Positions 1-7,340 of a stretch of 10,155 nucleotides of DNA are shown one piece after another. The translations under genes and the position numbers were made by a program. The stretch is from Larix sibirica (lineage: Eukaryota > Streptophyta > Pinopsida > Pinales > Pinaceae): the NCBI GenBank assembly GCA_004151065.3, contig NWUY0305104248.1, positions 1-10,155 of the forward strand, in the 5' to 3' direction. The first letter of the stretch is position 1, and each line of letters starts with the position of its first letter. Under the pieces are notes generated by a model. It ran no database searches. It was not told where the DNA came from and saw only the letters and a list, made by a program, of their open reading frames with translations.

Positions 1-184
1 TTTATAAAATTTTAACTCAATTAAAAATAAATATATCTATGTTGTAACAATAACTTCACTCATTAAAATGAAAATGCCTTGATCACAAAAGTTATAATAT
101 TCAATTTATTTTATTTTTTTCATTCATGTCTTCCCATTTTTATGTCATGTCCCAAATATTTTTTTTAGCGGGACGTGGATAACC
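1..184. other. AT-rich left-edge block
   Basis: By hand count the first 120 bases are about 16% G+C, far below the rest of the window. Runs of A and T dominate until about 165, and composition returns to the window's normal range just before the rpl2 remnant. I see no open frame, RNA gene or terminal inverted repeat. The block could be plastid or nuclear spacer, or part of a mobile AT-rich element cut by the window edge; the sequence does not decide between these. Confidence 0.5.
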
Positions 185-232
185 TCACGACAATGTGGTT
201 AACCAACCAAAAAAAAATTGATGTAAATAAAA

Positions 233-386
233 GAGCCTGTAGACCATCCTCATGGAGGTGGGGAAGGAAGAACCCCAATTGGCAGGAAAAAAACCGTGAC
301 CCCCTGGGGTTATAGTGCGCTTGGAAAAAAAAAGTCGTAAGAGGAATAGATAAAGTGATGCTTCAATCCTTCGTCGACGTGAGTAA
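233..386 (+). pseudogene. rpl2: plastid-type rpl2, 3'-terminal fragment, frameshifted
   Basis: This is the last roughly 50 codons of ribosomal protein uL2 (L2, normally about 270-280 residues), a component of the large ribosomal subunit near the peptidyl-transferase centre. The diagnostic stretch [12 protein letters not shown] starts at 236, followed by GRKK, TPWGY and ALG. This tail is the plastid form rather than the mitochondrial rpl2 tail as I know it. A run of nine A (325-333) is one base too long, so frame 1 hits TAA at 338-340. Reading on in the shifted frame from 333 recovers SRKRNR, a stop (TAA 351-353) where plastid proteins have Tyr, then SDASILRRRE and the natural-looking stop TAA at 384-386. 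The start and about 80% of the gene are missing. It cannot make a functional protein and is best read as old plastid DNA moved to another compartment. It abuts the atpA remnant. Confidence 0.9.
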
Positions 387-590
387 GATATGTTCCTTAA
401 GAGCCTCTTCCAAACGGGCTTCCGCTTCTTCCGTAAATGTACCAGTATAACGTATAATTTATCCAAACTGAGGTTTATTATTTATAAAATACTCGCGTAA
501 TCAAACGAGAAATTTTCTCACCTGTGCTATCTCTAATATATATAGGTATCCATTCGTTCCGGTATAAATAGTAGCTATTTGTTCTTCTAC
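387..590 (-). pseudogene. atpA: plastid-type atpA (CF1 alpha), C-terminal fragment with stops
   Basis: On the minus strand, 68 codons from 590 down to 387 align without a gap to the C-terminal helical domain of the plastid ATP synthase alpha subunit (about 505 residues when whole). Landmarks in order are [37 protein letters not shown] and EEALKEHI. Two codons are stops: TGA at 503-501 and TAA at 461-459. The mitochondrial atp1 tail as I know it does not contain TFTEEAEA, so the source is a plastid gene. The final few residues of the family are missing, because homology ends at 387 where the rpl2 remnant begins. The lack of frameshifts, against two stops and several substitutions, suggests slow point decay. 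Homology is lost upstream of 590. It is non-functional. Confidence 0.9.
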
Positions 591-606
591 TTTACTGAAT
601 ATAAGA

Positions 607-789
607 ATGGCAAATGCCTCCGCCTTTATTATTGCCTTTTGGTCAACTACCTTTCAACTGCTAAATCAACAGGAACTGCCTCCTCCTTTTCACCTTTGTG
701 GTGGTACCTACTCTACTATGGATGCTGGTAGTGCTCTCTCCGCCTTATATTATGCTACCATAGCCGAGGCTATTTACCTCATTAACTGA
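607..789 (+). other. unassigned 60-codon open frame, Ala/Ser/Thr/Tyr-rich
   Basis: An ATG-started frame runs to TGA at 787-789. The product would be rich in Ala, Ser, Thr, Leu and Tyr, and I recognise no domain. Its opening ASAF matches the ASAF encoded on the opposite strand near 1370-1385 (codons GCC TCC GCC TTY in both), so it may belong to the same decayed low-complexity family rather than be a gene. There is no upstream promoter or neighbour that argues for expression. I consider it probably non-coding. Confidence 0.15.
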
Positions 790-1038
790 GCCAAAGCAAT
801 TGATATTAAGGTCAGGATACATTTCCAGCTACTTCCTTCCATAGCCATTCCCATATCAGGCTAAGCAAGTCAAACAGGAACCATGCCTAGCATCACGCCA
901 CAGAACACGAGCTAAGCGGCCCGTTCCGGGGATGAAGGAAGGGACATAGCTCGATGGAAAGAAGCCCAAGAGATTAATAGGAGTGGTGACCACGCAGCCT
1001 TGAGCAATATACACAGTTAGCAGTGGAGGAGTGTGACC
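790..1038. other. anonymous spacer
   Basis: No gene is recognised. The stretch carries one half of two dispersed direct repeats (883-894 and 994-1011). It also has two TAAGC words (near 862 and 915), which become frequent further right. Confidence 0.4.
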
Positions 1039-1209
1039 CACTTTAGAACAAGTGTTCCAATAAGTGATGTTCCGGTATCTATAGTACCTATCAGAGTAGT
1101 TCCAGTATTTGCTAGTAGAAGCGATGTTCCCGCATTTGCGAGTGTTCTTAGAAGATATCTGACATTTGCTTATGTTCCTATGGATGTTCAAATTTGTATG
1201 TGTTCTTAG
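1039..1209 (+). repeat. degenerate Val-Pro-encoding minisatellite-like tract
   Basis: Read from 1039 in one plus-strand frame, the DNA repeats GTT/GTA-CC units. The first four are spaced five codons (15 bp) apart: VPISD, VPVSI, VPIRV, VPVFA. Spacing then loosens to nine or more codons, and the frame ends at TAG 1207-1209. At the DNA level, 1094-1121 and 1120-1147 share GTTCC-GTATTTGC-AGT-like cores. The units are too diverged to call a clean tandem array. It could be a relic of a short-unit satellite or of a low-complexity coding exon; I see no start codon or domain. Confidence 0.4.
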
Positions 1210-1217
1210 TTGAATAC

Positions 1218-1460
1218 CTACCTCGCAGCATAAGAGGCAGAGTAACCATTTCCAACATAAGGTCGCGGCATAAGAGCGAGCAGTTCCAAGTCTAAGTCCA
1301 ATATACGCGAAGTAAAGGCATCGTTTTCAGTTTCTCCGCCTTTAGCAGATGTAGCAGCACCAAGAGCGAAGGCGGAGGCACCCGCATAGGCACGGGTAGT
1401 AGAAGCATAGGTAATTGACCCAGCAGCTTCAGTTCGAGCAGATTCAAGTGACTCAGTAGT
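1218..1460 (-). other. 80-codon open minus-strand frame, Ala/Thr/Gly/Ser-rich, no start
   Basis: On the minus strand this frame is open from 1460 to TAG at 1220-1218. It is bounded upstream by TAA (1463-1461), but open codons in the same frame also lie beyond that stop (to at least 1493). Composition is strongly skewed to Ala, Ser, Thr, Gly and Tyr, with YAGASAFALGAATSA in the middle and YVGNGYSASYAAR at the end. There is no suitable initiation codon near its beginning and no recognised domain. The plus strand of the same DNA, read in the GCA/GTA/CCA frame, is also biased (Ala, Val, Pro) but has more stops. I treat it as part of the decayed codon-periodic tract, not as a gene. Confidence 0.3.
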
Positions 1461-1493
1461 TTAAGCAGCATAATACCCAATATGCCTAGCATC

Positions 1494-1740
1494 CTTTTAT
1501 TGTCACATTGTAGCAGGTAAGGCCAAGTTCTTATTAATAGCCAGAGATCCTAGTAACTTTTTCCCCCAGAATAGTTAGAGTGGACGGAGAAGCAGAATGT
1601 TTCAATCCTTAGTGTGCAGGGTGCATAGGTGGATTATTTCTCGGGCGTAACGGGCTCCGGCAGCAGCCTTGAACAATATAGAAGTTCTGGGCGAATCAAG
1701 TGGCTCAGATCGAGTAACTTATAGGGTTTGTACAGGTGCA
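1494..1740. other. anonymous spacer
   Basis: No gene recognised. It holds the second copy of the 18-bp dispersed repeat (1663-1680). The adjoining minus-strand codons read KAAAGARYAR, again Ala-rich, so this may be an eroded continuation of the tract on either side. Confidence 0.35.
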
Positions 1741-2475
1741 TGTATGGGAGCAAAGGAGATAGCAAATTGAAGATCCTCTAGTTTCCCCAGTTGCTTGCCT
1801 TGAACCAGCACCAGTACTAGCAGTTCTATATCCAGGTTAAGCAGTTCCAGGTCCAACAGCATAAGCAGCAGTAGCACTAGTAGCAGCATATCCAATTTCA
1901 TTAGTTGACCAGTTGGTTCAGTCAATTAAGCCGTTGGTTCAGCAGTATAGGTGGTAAAAGTCCCAGGTTACACAACGTAAGCAGCACCAAAAGAATCAGC
2001 CAGTAGTTTAAGCACTTTAAGAACCAGTCTCTCCGCCAATGATGTTGTTGTTTCAGCCTGTGATCCAGCAGATTATGCAGGTGATCCCGTGGATTGTGGA
2101 GTTGTTTAAGCAAGTGACTAAGCCATTGATTAAGTAGTTTACTAAGCGGCATATCCAGTCACAGAGCTAGTTGTTGTTCCAGCACAAGTAAAAGCCCCAC
2201 CAGCAGCATCAGCAGCACTCGTCACTATAGCAGCTGCAAGAGCCCACTACCCACTATGGATGAGAGAACCCACTACTATATAACTAAGCAGTATATCACC
2301 CGGCGTACCTTATTGCCAGTTAGAGAGTCCAGTTAGAGAGCCAGCAGATCCCGTGCCTATTCCAGTCGTTTACCTTGACCTTGGCTCAGTCGAATAAGCA
2401 CTACCAGTATAAGCGACAGATCTAATAGCGGCACTTGTGATTCTATTACAATTATTATATTCAGTCTTTCCAAGT
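1741..2475. repeat. decayed codon-periodic low-complexity tract (GCA/CCA/GTT, TAAGC)
   Basis: The plus strand is dominated by GCA, CCA, GTA/GTT and AGCAG words. In the frame containing 1930, one biased Ala/Val/Pro reading continues to about 2475 with only TAA and TAG stops, most followed by GCN or GTN. The minus strand gives an equally biased Thr/Ala/Gly reading, for example AYAVGPGTA at 1866-1840. The word TAAGC occurs about fourteen times between 850 and 2420, where one or two are expected by chance, while its complement GCTTA is nearly absent. That strand asymmetry implies ancestry in one oriented repeat or coding sequence. Which strand was original, and whether it ever encoded protein, cannot be told here. 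Confidence 0.5.
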
Positions 2476-2498
2476 TGCAATTATTATATTCAGTCTTT
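2449..2498. repeat. 21-bp direct repeat with 29-bp period
   Basis: An exact 21-base AT-rich unit ending in CAGTCTTT occurs at 2449-2469 and again at 2478-2498, separated by eight bases. It is a local duplication. The 29-base offset shifts any reading frame, so it is not a coding repeat. Confidence 0.9.
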
Positions 2499-2561
2499 GT
2501 GAAAGGAGCACCAGAACAGGTAAACAGAGCACGACTGGCGGCTAGTCCAATAAATGAACCG

Positions 2562-2585
2562 GCTGGCTGGAATGCTGGCTGGAAT
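2562..2585. repeat. 12-bp tandem duplication
   Basis: GCTGGCTGGAAT is repeated head to tail, exactly, at 2562-2573 and 2574-2585. Confidence 0.9.
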
Positions 2586-2874
2586 AATGATTAGGTAGGT
2601 TTGCTTTCTTTCGATCCAAGGCGAGGAGCAACGAAGGAGCCGCTCGCCCATTAAGCTAAAGGTGAGTGCCGTGCAGGTTATTCCTTCCTTTCCGAACTCC
2701 TTTCCGTGTTGCAGCGGTGGGAGGAAGATAAAGGTAGGAGCCCAACCGGAGGTGAAGCTCTACTCTCCAAACAGTCCATATTCTTTTCCAACCAGGGCCT
2801 CCATCCTTGAACAATCCAACCCGAGAAACTCTATTTCCCTCCTGGCCAGCCAAACAATCAATCGGGGGTGAGGG
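2586..2874. other. anonymous spacer
   Basis: Open frames of 69 codons (+, 2662-2871) and 83 codons (-) overlap each other here. Neither product has a recognisable domain, and the overlap of two unsupported frames is what chance gives. I see no RNA gene or repeat. Confidence 0.3.
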
Positions 2875-3072
2875 ATGGACCGGTACACTTTCAGGGCCCA
2901 TCCCCAACTACCCTATGCCATTAATCGGATCAATTGGTTTGCTTTAAACAAGCATCTCAGAAGCTTTTGTCTACGACCCTTTACTTTAGATGAAGGCACA
3001 CAGGTAACTGGATTAATACTTAGAACTATTGTTACCGCCGAGCAGCCTTTACAATACGATTCATCAATTTGA
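2875..3072 (+). other. unassigned 65-codon open frame
   Basis: An ATG-started plus-strand frame ends at TGA 3070-3072. Its predicted peptide is of mixed composition with no low-complexity bias and no membrane segment, so by composition it is more protein-like than most frames here. I cannot match it to any mitochondrial, plastid or transposon protein. Length alone does not exceed chance for a 10 kb window. Confidence 0.15.
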
Positions 3073-4170
3073 ACCCACTAGCTAGGAGACTTACCTTTCA
3101 CATAAATGCCTGAACCTTTTATTATCCACCTTCATAACTATACCTTTTAGATAGACCTCACTTACTTCATTTATTGCTTAGTGGCTGGGTGGATGGGAAC
3201 CTTCTCTTATCAGGGCCGTATGGATCAACAACCTATTATATTCTTGGTATAACATATTCTTCTGATACGGACGGACAAGCCTTGCCAATATAAGATACAA
3301 TGACGGAATTAGAACCTATGTTAGGAAGGAATAGATGCCTACCCGTCTTGATGAGTTTGATGCCTGTCTGTTAACCCTGTTCTCTTTACCAATCAGACTA
3401 CCTCTCCCCTTAAGAATTAGTCTTGTTACCACTATGAACTTATGGATGGGTATAACTATGAATCTTGTCCCGGCCCAGTGTTGTCCAGGATACTAGTGAG
3501 GAATTCTCCACTACTGCCAACCCGTTTCTATTTACTTTGAACTGCTGCTTTGCATCACGACACTTTGTTATTGAACCGCTTCCTTACGCACTTTTAAGAC
3601 CAGTCGTATTTACTTTCTTTACCTTTACGATTACCAACCGGGCACCCACTTCCTTCACCAACCTTTTACTACTTACTTTTTTATGTCAGCAGCGTTCACC
3701 GGCCTTAGAGCTTTTGGATTGACCGCCCGCGCCTTACAAACAGCATTCACGGATAGACCTCACACTTGCTTACAGATATGCTGGGTGAGTATCACTACTA
3801 TGCCCGGCCAGAGACGATTTAGGAATATAGACAGCCGTCCGTTGTACCACCCCTCTCTGCCGATGTGTGCCGTTTGTTGTCCGTCCGTTGGACCGACCCA
3901 GCTCCAGCTGGACCGAGGACCTATACAGGAAGGAGAGCCAGCCTCGGTGGTTTATAGGTTAGTTTCAAGATTTGTGACAGAAAGGTGTATTCAATGTGTT
4001 TCAGTTTTGTGTCATAGGGAGGCCTAGTTGTTGTTCGTTTGAATCTGACCATTAGTAAGGTTGTGGTGGTTTTTTAACCCCTGTAAACCCCATCCTTAGC
4101 AACTGTTGTACGGTACCCATCTTCGCATTAGTACTGAAAGGGTGGAAGATATATTGGCCTGGCCAATCCC
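3073..4170. other. anonymous spacer, pyrimidine-rich in part
   Basis: The plus strand from about 3340 to 3700 is rich in pyrimidines, with many CTTT and TACTT words. This opens short frames (3465-3722, 3683-4027) whose peptides show no domain. The 10-mer CCGTCCGTTG occurs at 3835-3844 and 3881-3890. No tRNA, rRNA fragment or gene is recognised. Confidence 0.35.
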
Positions 4171-4174
4171 CTAA

Positions 4175-4270
4175 ACTGCGGATGAACAAAAATATATAAA
4201 ATCGTCCGCTGACTGGTTCTCGACAGGAGACTTTAACAAGGTGGAAACTGCCGAGGAAAAAGGTTTTTAA
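4175..4270 (+). pseudogene. possible LINE endonuclease scrap (GDFN motif)
   Basis: A short frame between TAA 4172-4174 and TAA 4268-4270 encodes 31 residues. It includes a Trp, then GDFN, then a Glu-Glu-Lys-Gly cluster: W-x3-GDFN-x5-EEKG. In plant non-LTR retrotransposons (LINEs) the apurinic-type endonuclease domain has a W-x(3)-GDFNE-x(4-6)-EK-x-GG segment with nearly the same spacing, where Asp and Asn are active-site residues. The scrap lacks the Glu after GDFN (Lys here) and the second Gly (Phe here). Nothing else of the element is visible on either side. It may be nuclear retroelement DNA captured by the organelle, or a chance match, because the aligned region is short. Confidence 0.35.
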
Positions 4271-4277
4271 CCCATGC

Positions 4278-4306
4278 CTTATGTAAATAATGCTTATGTA
4301 AATAAT
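4278..4306. repeat. 14-bp near-tandem duplication
   Basis: CTTATGTAAATAAT occurs exactly at 4278-4291 and 4293-4306, separated by one base, directly after the stop of the GDFN frame. Confidence 0.9.
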
Positions 4307-5083
4307 CTTGATTGTTTAGAAGAAGATGTTAATGCTTTCAGCACTCGTAGTCAAAATTAGAATTGAAAACCTATGTAGTACAATCGCAACTCTTTCAACT
4401 CCATCCCCAAACAAACAGCTCCCGGAGATCCAGATAAAGATGGAATCTTATCAAACTCTAACCCCCCAAACAAACTGTTATGACTCCTCTTACTTTGTAG
4501 TGAAAGGTATAACATTATTGAAGACTTGGTAAAAATTAGACTTTAAAGTATTGTGTAACTTACTATATAAATAAGCTTTATTCTATCTATCTCTAGTTAC
4601 TTTATTGTAATTACTGAATGAAATTAGAGATAAAAGAGTTCTATTACTGTGTTCTTTCCTTATCATATCCTTATCGCGCGAACTAAGGCAGTTGTTAGTG
4701 CAATATGAGAAGGCAGGGCAAGGTCTTCTGGGTTGGTTATACCTTATCTGCTAGTCTGTTTTGTAAACCGATGAAGCATTTATTCTTTAATTTATTCTCG
4801 TAAGTTTTGGAACCAATCACGTTACATACGTTGCACCTGCTTTGATAAGTCGCTGAGCCTTTTGTTGTTGGATAGTATTAGACTATTACTTACCTACCGA
4901 GCTAAAATCCACCGGGGTTTTTCACTTGCATTTTGCTTTAGCCAACTCAATTATTGAATGCTGTGAAGGAAGGTTATTCCCATTCAAATCCAGCCTTATC
5001 CCCTCCTTTTATCTAGCTACTTCTCATAGCCGGAGGGGTGCAGGGTTAGTTATAGAGATAACGATTAAATATACATTTTTTAC
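4307..5083. other. anonymous spacer
   Basis: A plus-strand frame at 4326-4532 has no recognisable product. The 12-mer CCCCAAACAAAC is repeated at 4405-4416 and 4464-4475. No RNA gene, promoter core with supporting context, or organelle gene fragment is recognised. Confidence 0.35.
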
Positions 5084-5266
5084 CTAGTCACACTTTAAAC
5101 CTTCGAAGGAGTCGTCCCCACTGATGGATAAAAAACCAATTGAAATTAACATTTTTGCACGCTGGAACGGGGTTACGTTAGGAGCCCACTCACTATTCTG
5201 ATGGTGAGGGTATTTTGAACCCGGTGCGATAACAACTTTAGACCAACAATTGAAAGTTACTTTATA
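5084..5266 (-). other. 60-codon open minus-strand frame without start
   Basis: The frame is open from 5266 to TAG 5086-5084 and bounded upstream by TAA 5269-5267. The peptide is of ordinary mixed composition, with Trp, Cys and His residues, and contains only an internal Met. I do not recognise it. It might be a fragment of a captured coding sequence, but nothing beyond openness supports that. Confidence 0.15.
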
Positions 5267-5860
5267 TTATTGAATTTTGATAATCAATATACAATAATAT
5301 AATATGTGATACTTGCATCTCTACAATTAACTTGTCCATTTCAATCTGTGTGTTTGGCTATGAATATAAAATATTACTCTTGGACTCAGAGTTTGCACTA
5401 ATTAATTATATAAGTCTCATTTCACAGAGTATGCACTTCTTATTAGAGCGAATAGAATAACTATGGAGAGAGTAAAGCTAAATAGTCATCTATAATGAAT
5501 GATTCTATTCAAATAGTGAGAATAACTACTATTAGCTAGCAATCTAGTTATTACAATGGTATAAGTGTATGTAACACCACGGACGTCTCCGCTCAGCCTT
5601 GCCTAACCCTGTCTCCATAATCCCTGGCAAGTCATATAAAGAAACTTAATAAGATCGACCTATCCTTTCTCACTCAAGTGTCTAGCGATATCTCCTTTGT
5701 GTGTGGATCTGGCTCAACGCTGTAGGCTCAACTAAATAATATGTAGGTAAAACATATATATACCTTCTCGAACTCTGTAGGTTAAAAAATACCTGCTGCT
5801 CTCTGTGTAACCTAACCTGGGTAGCTCACATAATACTCATGCCTGTAAAGTATTATTGCT
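5250..5860. other. AT-rich block with perfect short inverted repeats
   Basis: Composition drops to roughly a quarter G+C around 5260-5340. Three perfect inverted repeats follow: GAATAGAAT 5450-5458 with 5502-5510 (43-base spacer), AATAACTA 5521-5528 with 5545-5552 (16-base loop), and ATAATACT 5830-5837 with 5849-5856 (11-base loop). The last could form a compact hairpin in RNA. AT-rich DNA yields such pairs by chance, and no gene end lies next to them, so a terminator or processing role is not supported. Confidence 0.4.
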
Positions 5861-6780
5861 CGAGGCTAATCGTGTAAAGGCCTTATTTGGTTCCAGAAAG
5901 CAGAATGAAATAACTGAAAGCATAATAAATAACGTAATGGGTAAGAACTGAAAGAGGACTAAATTGGTAACCTTTATGGGGGGAACTGAATGGATGGCGT
6001 GTATGTGGGCAGCAGGGACTGTGGCTTGCCCTGACTGCGGGGGGCTTTATGTGAGGCGCGAATGGATCTAGCCTGTTCCTTTCAATTTGATGCAATCAAA
6101 AAGAATCAAATTAAAGGCATAATAAGGTAAGAGGAACATAGAATTCTCTATCAAATTTGTGAGAGGAAGAAAGATAAGTTATCCCAACCCTTTGCTACGC
6201 TCTTTGAGGTACGGAGTTTATCTCCCGTCAGGGATAGGGGAAAATATGGTACAAAAAGTGAATACAATTTAAGTCAGACTGAATCTTCATCGTAGTATGG
6301 CCCAGGGGATTTTACCGAAGCGCTTGTTAGGTTTAATCTCAAAGGCATTCTTATCACTTGACTTGGGAGGTCCAAGTCCATGGCCTCTAAAGGGTTCACT
6401 CGGAGCAGACCTTGTTCGCATAGTGAATGAAGGCCAGGTTTCATGAAAGAAGGGATGGTTATTTCATAGTCATAGTAGGTTAATTTGACCTTATTTCCCT
6501 GGGGTATGCTACGTCGCATTCCAGATTATACATATGCTGTAGCTATATGGAATGCCCCTGGCAGTTTAGTTTTGTATACGTCCGTGTGCCCCAATTTATC
6601 CCTTGTCAGCTATTTAATACGCCGCTTGAGGTACGATGCTTGCTTTTTTACATTATGCTGGTTCGATTAGGAGGGTTACACCAGGAGGTACAATTAGCTC
6701 TTGCCAACGAAGTACGTGTTTTGAATTAGGCATGTTTTGTTACATATAATATTTGCTTACCGATGGAACTTTACAATTGA
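5861..6780. other. anonymous spacer
   Basis: Several short overlapping frames occur (5883-6095 minus, 6274-6519 minus, 6485-6670 plus, 6547-6729 plus). None has a recognisable domain, and they overlap one another in conflicting frames. The word TGAGGTACG recurs near 6205 and 6628. No RNA gene is seen. Confidence 0.35.
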
Positions 6781-6939
6781 GGTTCCAGTGCGATATGCAA
6801 CAATGAGGTTAGTGAGGTCATTAGTTTGAATTATTACGTTATCCGTGGTTATGAGACTGTTGGAAGCATTTGTACACTTGCTGGAATTTGTAGAAAGTCA
6901 TTCTTTTTAGAATCGAAACCGAGGAGCATGACAAACTAA
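6781..6939 (+). other. 52-codon open frame without start
   Basis: This frame lies between TGA (6778-6780) and TAA (6937-6939). It has no initiation codon near its 5' end and no recognised domain. Composition is mixed. It is recorded only because the stretch is otherwise empty. Confidence 0.1.
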
Positions 6940-7036
6940 GCGCTACATTTAATGCCCCTACTATACCCCTATCTATCTATTTATATATTGATCCATCTAG
7001 ATAGACGGGCAAGAAGAGATCAACGGGCGGCATCAA

Positions 7037-7145
7037 TCGGGGTCTAAATCGAGGTCTAAATCAGTTCGATGAAGGCAGGTCGGAAGGTATCCGGTCGAAG
7101 AAGGCAGGCAGTAAGGTAGGTCGAAGGGGTAAGGTCGCAAGGTCG
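7037..7145. repeat. 12-bp tandem plus GGTCG-rich simple sequence
   Basis: TCGGGGTCTAAA and TCGAGGTCTAAA lie head to tail at 7037-7060 (11/12 identical). They are followed by five GGTCG words within 7079-7145 amid AAGG and GCAGG runs. The minus-strand reading of the tandem is Asp-Leu-Asp-Leu. This is simple sequence made by local slippage, not a gene. Confidence 0.7.
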
Positions 7146-7340
7146 AGCATGCATGAAAGAAAGCAAAGCTAGAAGGAAGGAATCCGTTCGGGTGAGCTTC
7201 CGCGCTGCTATTATATATGTAATTACGCTTTCTCATTTTAAGTGATTCGTGAAGTTGATGAGTTCAGTGATTCATGATGCCAGCTGATTATTTCTTTATA
7301 TAACTTTTTAGAAGGCAGTTTCCTATCTATTGATTAGAGA

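Larger units (their letters stand above)
883..1493. repeat. dispersed direct repeat pair, 12 bp exact
   Basis: ATGCCTAGCATC is present at 883-894 and 1482-1493. On the minus strand both give the codons for Asp-Ala-Arg-His. This could be chance or a trace of the common ancestry of the low-complexity tract. Confidence 0.45.
994..1680. repeat. dispersed direct repeat pair, 18 bp, 17/18 identical
   Basis: Copies lie at 994-1011 and 1663-1680, sharing GCAGCCTTGA-CAATATA-type sequence with one mismatch, 669 bp apart. Flanks are not alike. The size is within the range of short repeats that seed illegitimate recombination in plant mtDNA, but no activity can be inferred. Confidence 0.6.

Noticed and set aside
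185-466. 93-codon minus-strand frame across the rpl2/atpA block
   Set aside because: It is out of register with both remnants. Its sequence is fully explained as the antisense of rpl2 and an off-frame reading of atpA.
856-1191. 111-codon minus-strand frame, among the longest in the window
   Set aside because: Its first half is the antisense of the Val-Pro tract and the whole has no recognisable domain. The length is compatible with chance in biased sequence.
1226-1276. CATAAGAG words resembling the plant mitochondrial CRTA promoter core
   Set aside because: Both copies lie inside the GCA/TAAG-rich tract, which produces such words by composition, and no gene follows them.
1292-2152. Leu-rich minus-strand frames (1292-1492, 1719-1925, 1922-2152)
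   Set aside because: They are the off-frame shadow of the codon-periodic tract (CTG/TTG arise from CAG/CAA on the other strand). The Leu richness is a by-product and does not indicate membrane proteins.
2637-2680. GAGCCG word as a possible group II intron domain V
   Set aside because: The rest of the domain V hairpin (bulge, GNRA-type loop, complementary strand) is absent.
4153-4167. Perfect 7-bp palindrome ATTGGCC-T-GGCCAAT
   Set aside because: One palindrome of this size is expected by chance in 10 kb, and nothing nearby gives it a role.
5165-5240. GGGT-TCAAAAT-ACCC hairpin (minus strand) resembling a T-arm
   Set aside because: The loop lacks the TTC start, the fifth stem pair fails, and no cloverleaf can be drawn around it.
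6485-6729. Two overlapping plus-strand frames, one ending in a protein-like stretch
   Set aside because: The frames conflict with each other and with a minus-strand frame, and no similarity to a known organelle or transposon protein is apparent.
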